Below, in pieces: positions 9,909 through 20,000 of a DNA stretch of 30,567 nt (position 1 is the first letter of the stretch; each line of letters opens with the position of its first letter). The DNA is taken from the NCBI RefSeq assembly GCF_000485595.1, contig NW_014577257.1:193716-224282 (forward strand). Reading direction: 5' to 3'. This DNA is from Priapulus caudatus. Its lineage: Eukaryota > Priapulida > Priapulimorpha > Priapulimorphida > Priapulidae. A program made the position numbers and the translations under genes. The notes beneath the pieces were generated by a model. It did not search any database, was not told the origin of the DNA, and saw nothing but the letters and a program-made list of their open reading frames with translations.

Positions 9909-10043
9909 AGATGTGCGGCTCGTTTTAAAAGGTCGACCTGGTCGTACATCGTTTTGCGTCTTCCAGTCACGCGATTAACATTTGACGTCAAACGTTGTGG
10001 TGTCGTAGACACAGATCTGAAGCACAGGCACTTGGAGCGTTTC

Positions 10044-10066
10044 AATAAAATATAATGCTAAATAAA
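10044..10066 (+). terminator. Tandem AATAAA poly(A) signals
   Basis: Two AATAAA hexamers (10044-10049 and 10061-10066), about 260-280 bp after the SLC25A21-like stop codon. This is a typical arrangement for metazoan cleavage and polyadenylation. The cleavage site would fall within or at the edge of the adjacent foldback element. Confidence 0.65.
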
Positions 10067-10067
10067 C

Positions 10068-10313
10068 TCTCCTTCACCTATTATTGCCGACTAGCCGTGC
10101 TGCAAATGCTCCAGCCACTGCGACACACGCCCACCGCACGCACGCTGCTGCACGCTACTGGCATACTGCACACTTACAATAATAACTAGATTTATTATAT
10201 TATCTATTTATTATATATAGTTTATCTATATTTCAGTGTTAAGTGTGCATACAGTGTGTGGGCAGCACTTTGCAGCACGCTTGTCGGCAATAATAGGTGA
10301 AGCAAGAGTAGAG
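10068..10313. mobile_element. Foldback MITE-like element
   Basis: A perfect 20-bp inverted repeat, CTTCACCTATTATTGCCGAC (10072-10091) with its complement at 10283-10302, continues inward imperfectly (CGTGCTGCAAA with TTTGCAGCACG; GCATACTGCACACTTA with TAAGTGTGCATAC), so most of the element can fold into one hairpin with an AT-rich loop at about 10185-10235. There is no coding capacity. ATAAAC occurs at 10062-10067 and 10314-10319 and may be a target-site duplication, but the outermost ends of the arms match only weakly, so the exact ends are uncertain. This fits a non-autonomous DNA transposon; the superfamily is not determined. Confidence 0.72.
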
Positions 10314-11140
10314 ATAAACGTACTTGGTAGTAATAGCTAAATGGATTTCGATATTTATTTAGCATTATATTTTACTACAGTGCCTGTGCAATCCGAAACT
10401 AAGAGGACTTCCACCTTAATCCCACAAGCTAGACGCATAGTTTCACGTAATCCTATAGTACAATCATACGAGTGGCGCAGAATAATTGCGATACAGAAGA
10501 CAGCACAATTCGCACATTGTGCGAGTTAGTGCATAAGATCATGTGTGAATCCAAGGATAGATGTTATAAATGGAGACAATGATTATCATTAGATGCAGTC
10601 TGTAGAATATAGTATACTATAGTGTGTACATATATATTTTTGTTTAGATGTTACTCTAATTCATAGATTATACCTGTTGTTGGAATTGCAGCTTTTTAGA
10701 ACCGGCTCAAGATTAATTAAACTAAACTATTAGAATGCAAAGAAGAATTGCGCTATAGACCGCCAATTCTTCGTACAAATTTATTAGAGATTATTCTAGA
10801 ACATAGTGTTCCCCATTTCTGCCAAGCAAAACTGCGGTGCAAATATGCTTGTAGCTGCGTGGTACAACGTTTGGTGTTGTCGTAAGATGTATCGGCTTTA
10901 TGTCGTTGTGTCGTGCTTAGGTTCACGTTAATCATCGGTTTGTAGTATGTCCGATCGTCGCCCTCTCTCAAGCGTTCGTTGTAAATAACAAATTTTGCTT
11001 GCATAGTAGCAGATTGACGTCTTTTAATATTTAGTTGACTTCCAAGTGATGACGAAAGATTAGACCAATGTATTTGTTATACGTCTTTCAAATACGTTTT
11101 AAATTTACGCTTATATATATGGTCTTCCCCTACGCCACCA
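10314..11140. other. AT-rich single-copy DNA with unproven open frames
   Basis: No recognised gene. A + strand frame open from about 10734 to 10880 follows a possible acceptor (CTATTAG) and encodes ELRYRPPILRTNLLEIILEH and a Cys-containing tail. A - strand frame at 10753-11004 (83 codons) overlaps it. Neither shows a known family signature, and at most one can be real. Confidence 0.3.
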
Positions 11141-11340
11141 CCATTGGGGAGAGATATAACTGAAGTTGTTGTGGAAAATAGGCTGTTGAGTGATCTCGTA
11201 TGTCTGTCGGTGAAATTCCAATTACATATCGCCGTGTGATTTTGTTCACAGTAATGATGTAATTGTTCTGTTGCTGTATATGTCTTTATATGTGTTCTGA
11301 GTGTTGTTGTTATTGGTTATTTATATTTTGTTTGTTGTAG

Positions 11341-11379
11341 AATCCTGCATTGTCAGAGGAAGATAATAACCTTACAGGG
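11341..11379 (+). CDS. Candidate small exon of an unknown gene
   Basis: Thirteen codons (NPALSEEDNNLTG) sit between a TTGTTTGTTGTAG acceptor and a weak GTAGAT donor, phase 0 at both ends. I do not recognise the protein. The case rests on the combination with the next candidate exon (11497-11580), which is also phase 0 with a good acceptor, and with an upstream frame ending in VVVENRLLSDL at a strong GTATGT donor (11198), again phase 0. The acidic, protein-like composition contrasts with the AT-rich surroundings. Chance remains quite possible because each piece is short. Confidence 0.28.
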
Positions 11380-11496
11380 GTAGATGGTTAAGAAATTGGT
11401 TATTTCTTACTCTTGATATAATTTACCATTAAAATGTGGTATTGACATCAACGTCAAGTCATAAGTTATAAAAATCGTCTTCCTGATTCTGTTCAG

Positions 11497-11580
11497 GTGG
11501 CAGATGACAATTCTATAACCACCATGCAAGAGCCGAGAGGATTACCCTTTATGACCTTAGCACAGAAAGCTAGAAACTAA
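11497..11580 (+). CDS. Candidate terminal exon of an unknown gene
   Basis: After the acceptor CTGATTCTGTTCAG an in-phase frame reads VADDNSITTMQEPRGLPFMT and then LAQKARN with stop TAA (11578-11580). Twenty-seven codons ending in a basic tail look like a real C-terminus, but I cannot name the family. It would be the last exon of a + strand gene downstream of, and in the same direction as, the SLC25A21-like gene. No AATAAA follows closely, which weakens the call. Confidence 0.33.
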   Translation: MADDNSITTMQEPRGLPFMTLAQKARN

Positions 11581-12060
11581 CTATTGATGGCCATAATTGC
11601 TTTATTTTATTGTACTAACCGTAACGATAACATTTAACTGCGAGAGAATCATTTATAACAATGTTTGTTTAAACCATAAAACGCATAAATCGACAGGATC
11701 TTTGGCTTATTTGTTATATTTATATCTAAGAGAAGAGAGGGAAAGAGACCGAGAGGAGGCCGATGAGACGACGGAGGTCGGCACGGACGACGAAAACGAA
11801 AGAGCAGCGCATGGCAGACAGACAGGACAGACAGAATACACGATTACACAGTACCGCACACGACACGCACACCGCAACGCGACAAGCATATATGTATAAT
11901 AATATATACATCCGGAGAGAAAATCGTACAAGTAGCAAAGAAATAACAAACATATCTTTACACACAAAGAACAGATAGATAGAATACACTGACAAGAACA
12001 GACAAGAAGCAGGCAGATGATAGAGAGAGACGAAAGAGAAAGGATATACTGTATCAGTAT
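11581..12060. other. AT-rich to GA/CAGA-rich DNA, no gene found
   Basis: Ordinary AT-rich DNA to about 11725, then GA- and ACAG-rich low-complexity sequence (GACAGACAGGACAGACAG near 11816-11833). Frames on both strands are repeat-driven. Confidence 0.4.
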
Positions 12061-12345
12061 AATAGGATTATAGATCATGATAGTATACTAGATAGATAAG
12101 GATGTATATAGATAGATATAGATAGCATAGTAATAAAGATATAAGATATATAAGAGCGAATATAGATAATAAATAGGATAGATATAGATAGATAGATAGA
12201 CGACATATATAGATAGATAGATAGATATAAGATAGCCATAGATAGATAGATAGATAGATAGATAGTTAGATAGATAGAGATATCTATAGATTAATAGAAT
12301 GACGAAGATGATAGATACAATTGATAGATAGAAATAGATTGACAT
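12060..12345. repeat. Degenerate GATA microsatellite
   Basis: Imperfect GATAGATA repeats with ATATAGATA variants. The - strand Tyr/Leu/Ile/Ser frame across 12088-12345 is the translation of the repeat. Confidence 0.9.
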
Positions 12346-13665
12346 GAAAGAATATATTAGTTAGAAGATGAATCTCTTTACCTAATGCGCGTGATATGGT
12401 GAACGGTTTGGCACCATTCCTATTACTTGAACTGTAACCTGATGGTAGGATGCTTTTCTCGCAACACTAAAAGCACGTTGTCGAGCAAGTTTGTGCCCTA
12501 TATTTATTATAGTCGTATGCCAGCGCTGTTGCTGTAAATATTGGTGTGAAGAAGGATTTATGTACGCAGCATGTCTTTTTCAAACGCATATATATATATG
12601 TTATATTATATATTATATATATATTAAGTTAAACGACTATATGCACTACTTCGCGCAACTTCACAGCCGCACGCCACACAAAGCGGTCACACAAGGCTCC
12701 TTCTGACACTTCCCCATACGAACAACACGCGCCTGCACGCAACGCACGACGCCGTGAACAAAAACACGCTCGCCGCATAGTCGCGCTTGCATACCACATA
12801 ATCGCTTTTGTTATCCTGGCTAGCCGCCAACAATAACTATTTTGAGATTAGGGAGTAATGAATAATGGCAGCGGCCGGATATACACACATTCGGCCTTTC
12901 CACAACCACACATTACAAAAGACGCCACGCTGAAAAATCTAGCAAAAGTTAAATTATTGAAGCGTGACCATATATGCTTGCCTATAACCTGCATGCTAAA
13001 AACACAATATTAATTTCATGGACTAATTATCGGCCTAATGTGCAGATATTTGTCATTAAACGCAACTCGATGTGGTGATTACGGTACCGGGTCTAAGCGG
13101 TGTTTGTGTAATTGTCGCTCTCATTTATTTACTCGAGAGCTGTCGCTGCGTGATAACGCCCACAAATTTTGAGGATTTTTTTTCGCGGCGCATTGCCAGT
13201 ACTTGGTCCGTTCTACAGATACAATACATGCGCATTAGTGTAATTATTGCCAGTTTTAATGTTTATGTATATTATATCGCCTAATAATTCAACGTAAATT
13301 TGGCCTGTTCATTAATACTATTCAAACGCACAATTTCAGCGCACCCACGCCACTGAGCACCAGACTCGATATAGAGATTAACGTGAGGCTAGAGCGATGT
13401 CAAGAGTAAACAAATATCAAAACTTAGGATAGCCCAAATTTAATTCTATTTATTATACTGTCTCACTTTATTATTGATACCGGTCACGTGCATCTGCCGC
13501 CCTACTACAAATACCCACGCTAGACGCAATTTTCAGACGAATAAATTTTCTTCAAGTTTTAATTTGTGAGGATTGAGTAATTCTCACATAAATTCCCAAC
13601 TCATTTCTTAAATTTATGTATATTAAACTCGTTAATTTAACGGAGATTCGCTATGTTTCATGTAA
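12346..13665. other. Single-copy AT-rich DNA, no gene found
   Basis: Short frames at 12491-12706 and 13072-13284 are Cys- or Ile-rich without motifs or supporting splice sites. An alternating ATATAT tract at about 12587-12624 can fold back on itself. Nothing else could be supported. Confidence 0.4.
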
Positions 13666-14140
13666 GTAGAATTTACGCAGATTTTATAGCACGCACAGCG
13701 AAAGTCACCATTTAACGCTTAACCGCAGTTCCCGACCACGTTCGATCAATCAAACCAGCGAACCCGATGCAACAGCTCGACGATACCATCGCCCGCGCTC
13801 ATATTCAACGTACTACTCGCCCGTGCCATATTCGCCGTACTCTTCGCCCGCGCCGAGTTCGAATCCGGTGACTGCGCCGCGCGAATCGAACGGGGCGCAC
13901 GTCGACGCCGGGAGCAGACGCCGCAATGATACCGACCGCGCGCACACGCAACCGGTGCTTATGCGGAGCAACATGAGTTCCCGTGCACGGCTGAGCCAAC
14001 GGCGCGCGTCCAGATTACTCTATGCCATCGTGCGTAGCGTGGCAAACCGCCGCCCGCGCGCGCAAGTAGATAGCATCGCCGAAGAAGAAATAAAAACAAC
14101 GCAGCCGCTTAACCGGGAAGCAGATGTCGCAGTCAGGTAG
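13666..14140 (+). other. CpG-rich open frame with 27-bp in-frame repeats, possible exon
   Basis: One + strand frame is stop-free from just after a TAG near 13664 to TAG at 14138, about 157 codons, in CpG-dense DNA. It contains two adjacent 27-bp units (13801-13827 and 13828-13854), with a weaker third just upstream, giving nine-residue Tyr/Ser/Pro repeats (YSTYYSPVP, YSPYSSPAP). The remainder is Arg-rich (SQRRASRLLYAIVRSVANRR). No known domain was recognised. Stop codons are rare in GC-rich DNA, so the openness alone is weak evidence. It could be coding, the 5' exon of a + strand gene, or only a CpG island. Confidence 0.3.
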
Positions 14141-14562
14141 GGTTACCCGCCCGAGCTCGGCATAAACAGGCGCGCGGCGCGCAAACACCGACATGAAAGC
14201 GCGGCGGTTTTTCCGCGCCTATCTGTTCATGTTTGTTTTAAATGCTTACGGACTAAATTAACGCACGCCAGGAGAAGCGGCTAGCATCGCCGACTGAGCC
14301 GGGAAATGAAGAGTTGTAACCAGAGCGTGCGCGCGCGGCGTGCGCGGTATGACGCGGCGGCAGACGGCTCGGCTTCAGCTCCACTCACTACGCAGGCACG
14401 TGACAGCGAGCGAGATCACCGCAGGCGGCGGGTAACACGGCTAACGCTACCTCTGAGACACTCGCACCCGCACGGCTAGACACCGACTACTCTCCGCTCG
14501 CGGCCTCCGGCCTAACACGCGACTTCACCAACTACAGCACGCGCCGCTTGGCAGGAGTAAGT
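14141..14562 (+). promoter_or_regulatory. CpG-island-like region ending in a splice-donor-like site
   Basis: Very CpG-dense sequence (GTGCGCGCGCGGCGTGCGCG) with a small hairpin GCGCGG/CCGCGC near 14200. It ends at AGGA|GTAAGT (14557-14562), a donor-like match, just before low-complexity CA DNA. I infer a possible untranslated first exon and promoter of a + strand gene; no TATA box or start codon context confirms it. Confidence 0.3.
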
Positions 14563-14564
14563 AA

Positions 14565-14930
14565 CGCAGACGCCACACACCACACAACGCACTCACGCAC
14601 GCCACGCACACGCCACGTAACACGCACACGGCGCACGCCCCACACGCACGCACTCGCACCAGCAGCGCGCGCACATGACAAAAAACACGCACGCACATAC
14701 CACACACACACACATCACACACCACACAACACGACAACACAACGACGACACAGCACCCGCACACGCACATCGCACCGCACACGCCACGCACACAGCAACA
14801 CGCACACGACCTACGCGCAACAGCGCACGCACACGCACACGACTCACACGCACACGCACAACACACACACACACACACACCAACACCACACACACACGCC
14901 GCGCAGCCGCACACACACAGAAGAGAAAGA
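14565..14930. repeat. CA/CACG-rich low-complexity tract
   Basis: Nearly all C/A with G interspersed (CACACACACAC, CACGCACACG). The His/Thr/Arg and Cys/Val/Ala frames are artefacts of it. Confidence 0.88.
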
Positions 14931-15196
14931 GGGAGGGGGGCGCGAGAGGATGACGGAGAACATGCCGAGAGAGAGAGGGAGCGGAACGACGTTCGCGAGA
15001 GGAAACAGAGAGGACGACGAGAGAGACGAGCGAGAGAAGGACGACGGAGACGAGATGAGAGAGACGAGACCACAGGAACAGGAAGAGAGAACGCGTGGGC
15101 CCCAGAAACAAAACGAACAGAAGGAGTGAAGGAGAGAGGCCAGAGAGCAGAGAGACGAAACACGCAGAGAGAGAGAAGAGGAGAGAGAGAGAGGGA

Positions 15197-15245
<49 letters not shown>
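14931..15245. repeat. GA-rich tract ending in (GA)n
   Basis: Purine-rich sequence with GAGAGA runs, becoming a near-perfect (GA)n run at about 15200-15242. The Arg/Glu and Leu/Ser frames are translations of the repeat. Confidence 0.9.
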
Positions 15246-15323
15246 TGCCCAATGAATTACAAACGGAGAAGAAATATCACGTGACGTGGCTGGCGGAGGC
15301 AAACCCCGTAACCATATATCGAA

Positions 15324-15560
15324 CACTAACCCTAACCCTAACGATAACTGTCATTCTAACCGCAAACCTAACTCTAACTCTCACCGTAAATCTAACCCTT
15401 ACCCCAATTCAAACCCTAACCCTAACCCTAACCCTAACCCTAACCCGTACACTAACTCTATCCCTAACCCTAACCCTAATCACAACCATAATCCTAACCA
15501 TAATCATAACCGTAACCATAACTCGATCCCTAACTCAAACCCTAAACCTAATCATGGCCG
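15324..15560. repeat. Interstitial telomeric-like repeat, block 1 (CCCTAA)
   Basis: Five perfect CCCTAA hexamers in a row at 15414-15443 and three at 15462-15479, embedded in degenerate hexamers that mostly keep the 6-bp register (CTAACT, CATAAC, CGTAAC). The C-rich strand is the + strand, so an ancestral chromosome end would have been to the left. Variant decay indicates an old internal array, not an active telomere. Confidence 0.9.
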
Positions 15561-16080
15561 CAGCCTTAAATGAATTATCTAAATGCACAATCGGGAAAAA
15601 CATGGCGGAAAATAGTCCCACCGAACAATGAGCATGTTACTGATAACTCTAGTATAAAATTTACCCTGAGTTTGTGTTGCTATGATATACAAAAGGGCAA
15701 GTAATGCAGTCATATTCTTTCGTGTCACGACAATTCCCCAGAAATTGGCAACCACCGGACAAAATTGCATCTTATTGACTTAGTGGTTCAAGGCTAACAC
15801 AGCGTTTTTATTACTAAGTTGTAATGACAAGTTGTAATTAACAAAGTGTAGGGACAGTGTCTCGCGAGAAGCAAGTGACACCATCGAGTAACTGCGTCAA
15901 CAAGAAGTCAACAAACAATTATAAAACGTTGGATATTTTGGTGAAAGTCTAAGATGTCCGAGTGTTCTTAGACATGTCAGCCTTTCTGTGACACTTGCTG
16001 TTACCCAAGCAATACGAGTAAGTATTTTAATGGTGGGAAAAATACGGGAACAGTCGGAAAGACTGTTCGAAAACATTACT
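15561..16080. other. Single-copy spacer between telomeric-like blocks
   Basis: No gene was recognised. The part at 15900-16015 resembles 28210-28340 weakly (shared TTTTGGTGAA, TCTAAGA, TCTTAGACA and CCAAGCAA/TCAAGCAA in the same order), which may point to a dispersed repeat family. Confidence 0.35.
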
Positions 16081-16081
16081 A

Positions 16082-16297
16082 TAACCATGCACGTACAACC
16101 CCAACTACAACCCAATCACTAACTATAACCCTAACTCCAACTCAAACACTGACCGTAACCATAACCCTAACCCTCTAACTACAATCCAAACACTAACCAT
16201 AACCATGACCCTAACCCCCTAAAACAACCCTAACACTCGCCATAATCACAACCCTAACTCCAACCCAAACACTAACCATAACCATAACCGTAACCCC
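16082..16297. repeat. Interstitial telomeric-like repeat, block 2 (degenerate CCCTAA)
   Basis: Degenerate hexamers such as AACCCTAACTCC, AACCATAACCCTAACCCT and ACACTAACCATAACC in the same orientation as block 1, about 520 bp further right. It has fewer perfect CCCTAA copies than block 1. Confidence 0.85.
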
Positions 16298-17041
16298 TGC
16301 GTGTTTTATGATGTCGTACTCGACGTTATCACACAAGATCCCAAAGACGAATTGGATTTTTTGTTTATAACAGGAGTGAGCACAGCGCGTCATCTGGGTG
16401 TTTCGCTCCAATCCCATTCATCCCAGCTAGATATCATGCCTGGAGGTGGTTCATCGCCTCCAATGAAGAAGCACCATATGTTCATAACACTCATTTGTAG
16501 CCATTTTATATCTTCCACTCGTAGGAATTCCTCGCAGGTCTGTGACGGAGCGGAGGGGTAGCCACACGAGTATAGAGAGCTACTCGTGGCGGGGAGTTGG
16601 AGGATTTTATACCCCAGCGTGGCACCAACACTCAGCTTACAACCTGCCGGGCATGTCTACATGGCCCGTCACCTGCAATGGCAGCAATGTCAGAACAAAG
16701 TCAGAAATAAGATAGCACGGCGTTCGAGTTGGCACGGATAACTAGGTCGTGGCGTGGCAGGCTACGCGCATAGATCCGTAATTAATCGAAATATGCAGCA
16801 ACATTTCCGCTGTCTGGGTTGCATAACGCGTGCAGCGCATAGACGTATTCGTACTTACAGCGCGTCTGCGATGGTTTTTGCAAACAGTTTTCTTTTTTTA
16901 TTCTTGATATTATCGCTTATTTATAATTAGTTAAAATTAAATAGTTCATCGTCGCCGTTTTTGTGTGACGGCGTTTAGATAGAGGCATTTTAACGAAAGC
17001 TTTCTCCGTGAACGGATATGGCATTATCTGATGTCATTATT
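16298..17041. other. Single-copy DNA with an ORF open on both strands and a hairpin
   Basis: A + strand frame at 16301-16561 (86 codons) overlaps a - strand frame open from 16656 to the stop at 16390-16392 (88 codons, no obvious start). Neither has a motif I recognise. A perfect inverted repeat, CACGAGTA-TAGAGAGC-TACTCGTG, is at 16565-16588. The rest, to the start of the satellite, shows nothing else. Confidence 0.4.
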
Positions 17042-20000
17042 ACAGGTGCTGCTAGTAAATCCTACCCATCATTCCCCACTTTACCCCCCCTCGCAACCCC
17101 ATCTTACCCTTTCCCTTAAAACCCACCACACCTTACACCATATCAACTCTCATCTCTTCTACAGCACCCCTTACCTCCCCCTCTCACCTCGCCTCTTTGC
17201 AATCTTACCCCTCACCACCTCCCATCTCACCCCCTTACCTCCTTCCATCTCACTCCCTCACCTCCTCCCATCTCACCCCCTCACCACCTCCCATCTCACC
17301 CCTCCCCCGCACCTCCCATCTCGCCCCTCAACTCCTCCCATCTCACCCCCTCACCGTCCTCCCATCCACCCCTTCACCTGCCTCACATCTCGAGAGCCCT
17401 TCACCTCCTCCTATCTCAGCCACTCACCTCCCTCCCATCTTACCCCCGTCATCTCCTCCCATCTCACGCCCCCTGCACCTCCTCCCATCTCACCCCAGAC
17501 GCTCCTCCAGTCTGCAGCCCCCTCACCTCCTCCGCATCTCAACCCCTTCACCTCCTCCGCATCTCATCCCCTCACATACCTCTCCATCTCAACCCCCTCA
17601 CCCTCCGTCCCATCATCAGGGCCTTCAGCGCCCTCCATCTCAATGCCTCACCTCCTCGCCATCTCACCCCCGTCACCTCCTCCATCTCAACCGCCTTCAC
17701 ACCAGGTCCTCCCATCTCACCCCTTCAACCTCCCCTCCAATTCCTCGCACCGCTTCCCTCGCTCCTAAATCTCAAACCACTCAGACCTGCCTTCCTTCAT
17801 CCAGTCACCTCCTCCCAAATCTACGCTTCACAATCCCCCCCTCCCATCTCACCCGCCTCACACCTCCCATCTCGCGGCCTCACCTCCTCCATCTCACCCC
17901 CTCACTCTCCATCTCACCCCTGTCACCTCCTCCCATCTCGACCCTTCACCTCGGTGAGACGGCTCCTCCTTCTCACGGCACTCACACGTCCTCCCATCTA
18001 CGCCTTCATCTCCTCCCATCTCACCCGTCACCTCGCTCCGCATCTCACGCCAGACTCCTCCATCTCACCCCCTCACCTCCTCCATCTCACCCCCTTGCAC
18101 GCTCCTCCATCTCATCGCTCACTCCTCCCATCTACAACCTCACCTGCCTCGATCATCTCATGCCATTCACAATCTCCTCCCCCATTCACCCCGCTCACCT
18201 CCTCCCATCACTGACGTCCCACCGTCGCCCCTCACCCCTCACCTCCTGCCCATGCTCCCCCTCACTGCCCTCTCCAACTGCACCCGACCTGCACGCTCTC
18301 CCTTCTCACGCCCCCACTTGTTCTATCTCACGCCCTGCACGCACCCTCCATCTTACTCGCCTGCACCTCCTCGCATCTCACCCCTCACCTCCTCGCTTCT
18401 GCACCCTCCTTGTTCTATCTCACAGAACCCTGCACTACACTCCGCATCTCACTCGGCTTACCTCCTGCCCATCTCTCGCGCTCACCTACCTCCCATCTCC
18501 GCCCTCACCTCCTCCACTCTTCATCCGCTTCAGCCTGCTCCCATCTCACCACCCTCACCTCCTGCGCCATCTCACTCCCGTGCCCTCCTCCCATCTCACA
18601 GCACCTCGCCACTCCACTCACCCCCCTGCACCTCCCATCCCCCCTCATCCTCCCATCTCACCCCCTCAGCCACGCTTTCCCATCGTCACCACTCCCACTC
18701 CCAACCTCACCCCTCCCGTGCCTCCCATCTCAACCTCATCCCCTCCCATCTCACCCCTCACTGCCTCCCAGTCTCAACCGCTCACGCTCCTCCCATCTCA
18801 CCCGGCCTTCACAGCGTCGCTCGCATCTCACCCTCACCTCTCGCCATCTCACCCTCACCTGCCTCCATGCTGCACCTGCACCTCCTGCGCATCTCATCCC
18901 TTCACTGCTCCCATCTCACCCCCATCACCCTCCTCCCATCTCACCCTTCACCGGCTCCTCTCCATCTCATCCCTTCATCTGCCTGCCATCTACTCCCTCA
19001 CGCTCCTCCCATCTCACGCCTGCACCCTCCTCGCCATGCTCTCCATTCACACCTGCCTCCCATCTCTATCCGCTCTTCACGGCTCTTCCATCTCACCCTC
19101 ACCTCTCCCATCTCATCCTCTTTCACCTCCTCCCATGCTCACTCCTGCACGTCCTCCATCTCACCCCTCAACTCTCTCTTATGCTCATCCATTCACCTCC
19201 TCCATCTCAATCCCTTCACGCTCCCTGCCCATCCTCACCCATCACCTCCTCCCATCTCACGCCTTCGCACTGCCTCCGGCATCTCATACCGCTTCACCTC
19301 CTCGCCATCTCACCCCCTCCGCTCCTCCCTCTCACGCCCTGCACCTGCCTCCATACTCATGCCCTTCATCTCCTTCCCATCCTCACTCGGCTCACCTCGC
19401 TCGCCATCTCACCCCTCACCTCCTCCCATCTCATCCATCTCACCTCCTGCCGCATCTCAATCCTTCCCTCTTTTTCCGCCTCTCACCCCTCACCTCCTCC
19501 CATCTCATCCCTTCAGCCTCCTTCCGCATCTCAGACTCACTCTCCTTGCCCATCCTGCACGTCCTCACCTCCTCCCATCTCAAGCCACCACGACCCCTCA
19601 CCCCTTCACCTCCTCCATCTCACCCACTCAATCCGCCGTCCATCCTCACCCCTCACCTCCTCCCAATCTCACCACCTCCCACCTCCCCCTGCACCACCTC
19701 ACTCCTCCCATCTCACGCCGCCTCATCCCCTCCCATGCTCAACGCCCCTCACCTCCTTCCATCTCACGCCTCACCTCCTCCCATCTCACCTCCCCTCACC
19801 TCGCTCCCATCTACGCCTCACGCGTTCTCCCATCTCGACCCCCTTCACTCCTCCCATCTCACCCCTCACCTCCTCCCATCTCATCCCTTTCACCTGCCGC
19901 TCCCATCTCACCCTCACTCCTCCGCATCTCACCCTCACCTCCTCCCGCATCCTCCATCCTTCATCTCGCTCCATCTCACCCCGTCACTCCTCCCATCTCA

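Larger units (their letters stand above)
9785..10066 (+). other. Probable 3' UTR of the SLC25A21-like gene
   Basis: Follows the TGA directly and ends with two poly(A) signals. Both strands happen to be open for about 85 codons here, but neither frame shows a domain and the position immediately after a stop codon fits UTR better. It contains the X-box-like GTTTCCATGGCAAC at 9895-9908. Confidence 0.6.

Noticed and set aside
9788-10055. 85-codon frames on both strands after the carrier stop codon
   Set aside because: They sit between the stop codon and AATAAA signals, so 3' UTR is the simpler reading; no motif is recognised on either strand.
10341-10529. 62-codon + strand ORF after the foldback element
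   Set aside because: No family resemblance and a length expected by chance in this composition.
12491-12706. Cys-rich small secreted peptide
   Set aside because: No signal peptide followed by a clear mature domain; the second half runs into an AT repeat, and the Cys cluster is short and unremarkable.
13850-13870. GAGTTCGAATCC resembling a tRNA T-loop / B box
   Set aside because: The flanking bases do not form a T stem, and no acceptor stem, anticodon arm or A box fits upstream.
15324-15560. Functional telomere or chromosome end
   Set aside because: Few perfect hexamers, heavy decay, and single-copy DNA on both sides; it is an interstitial block.
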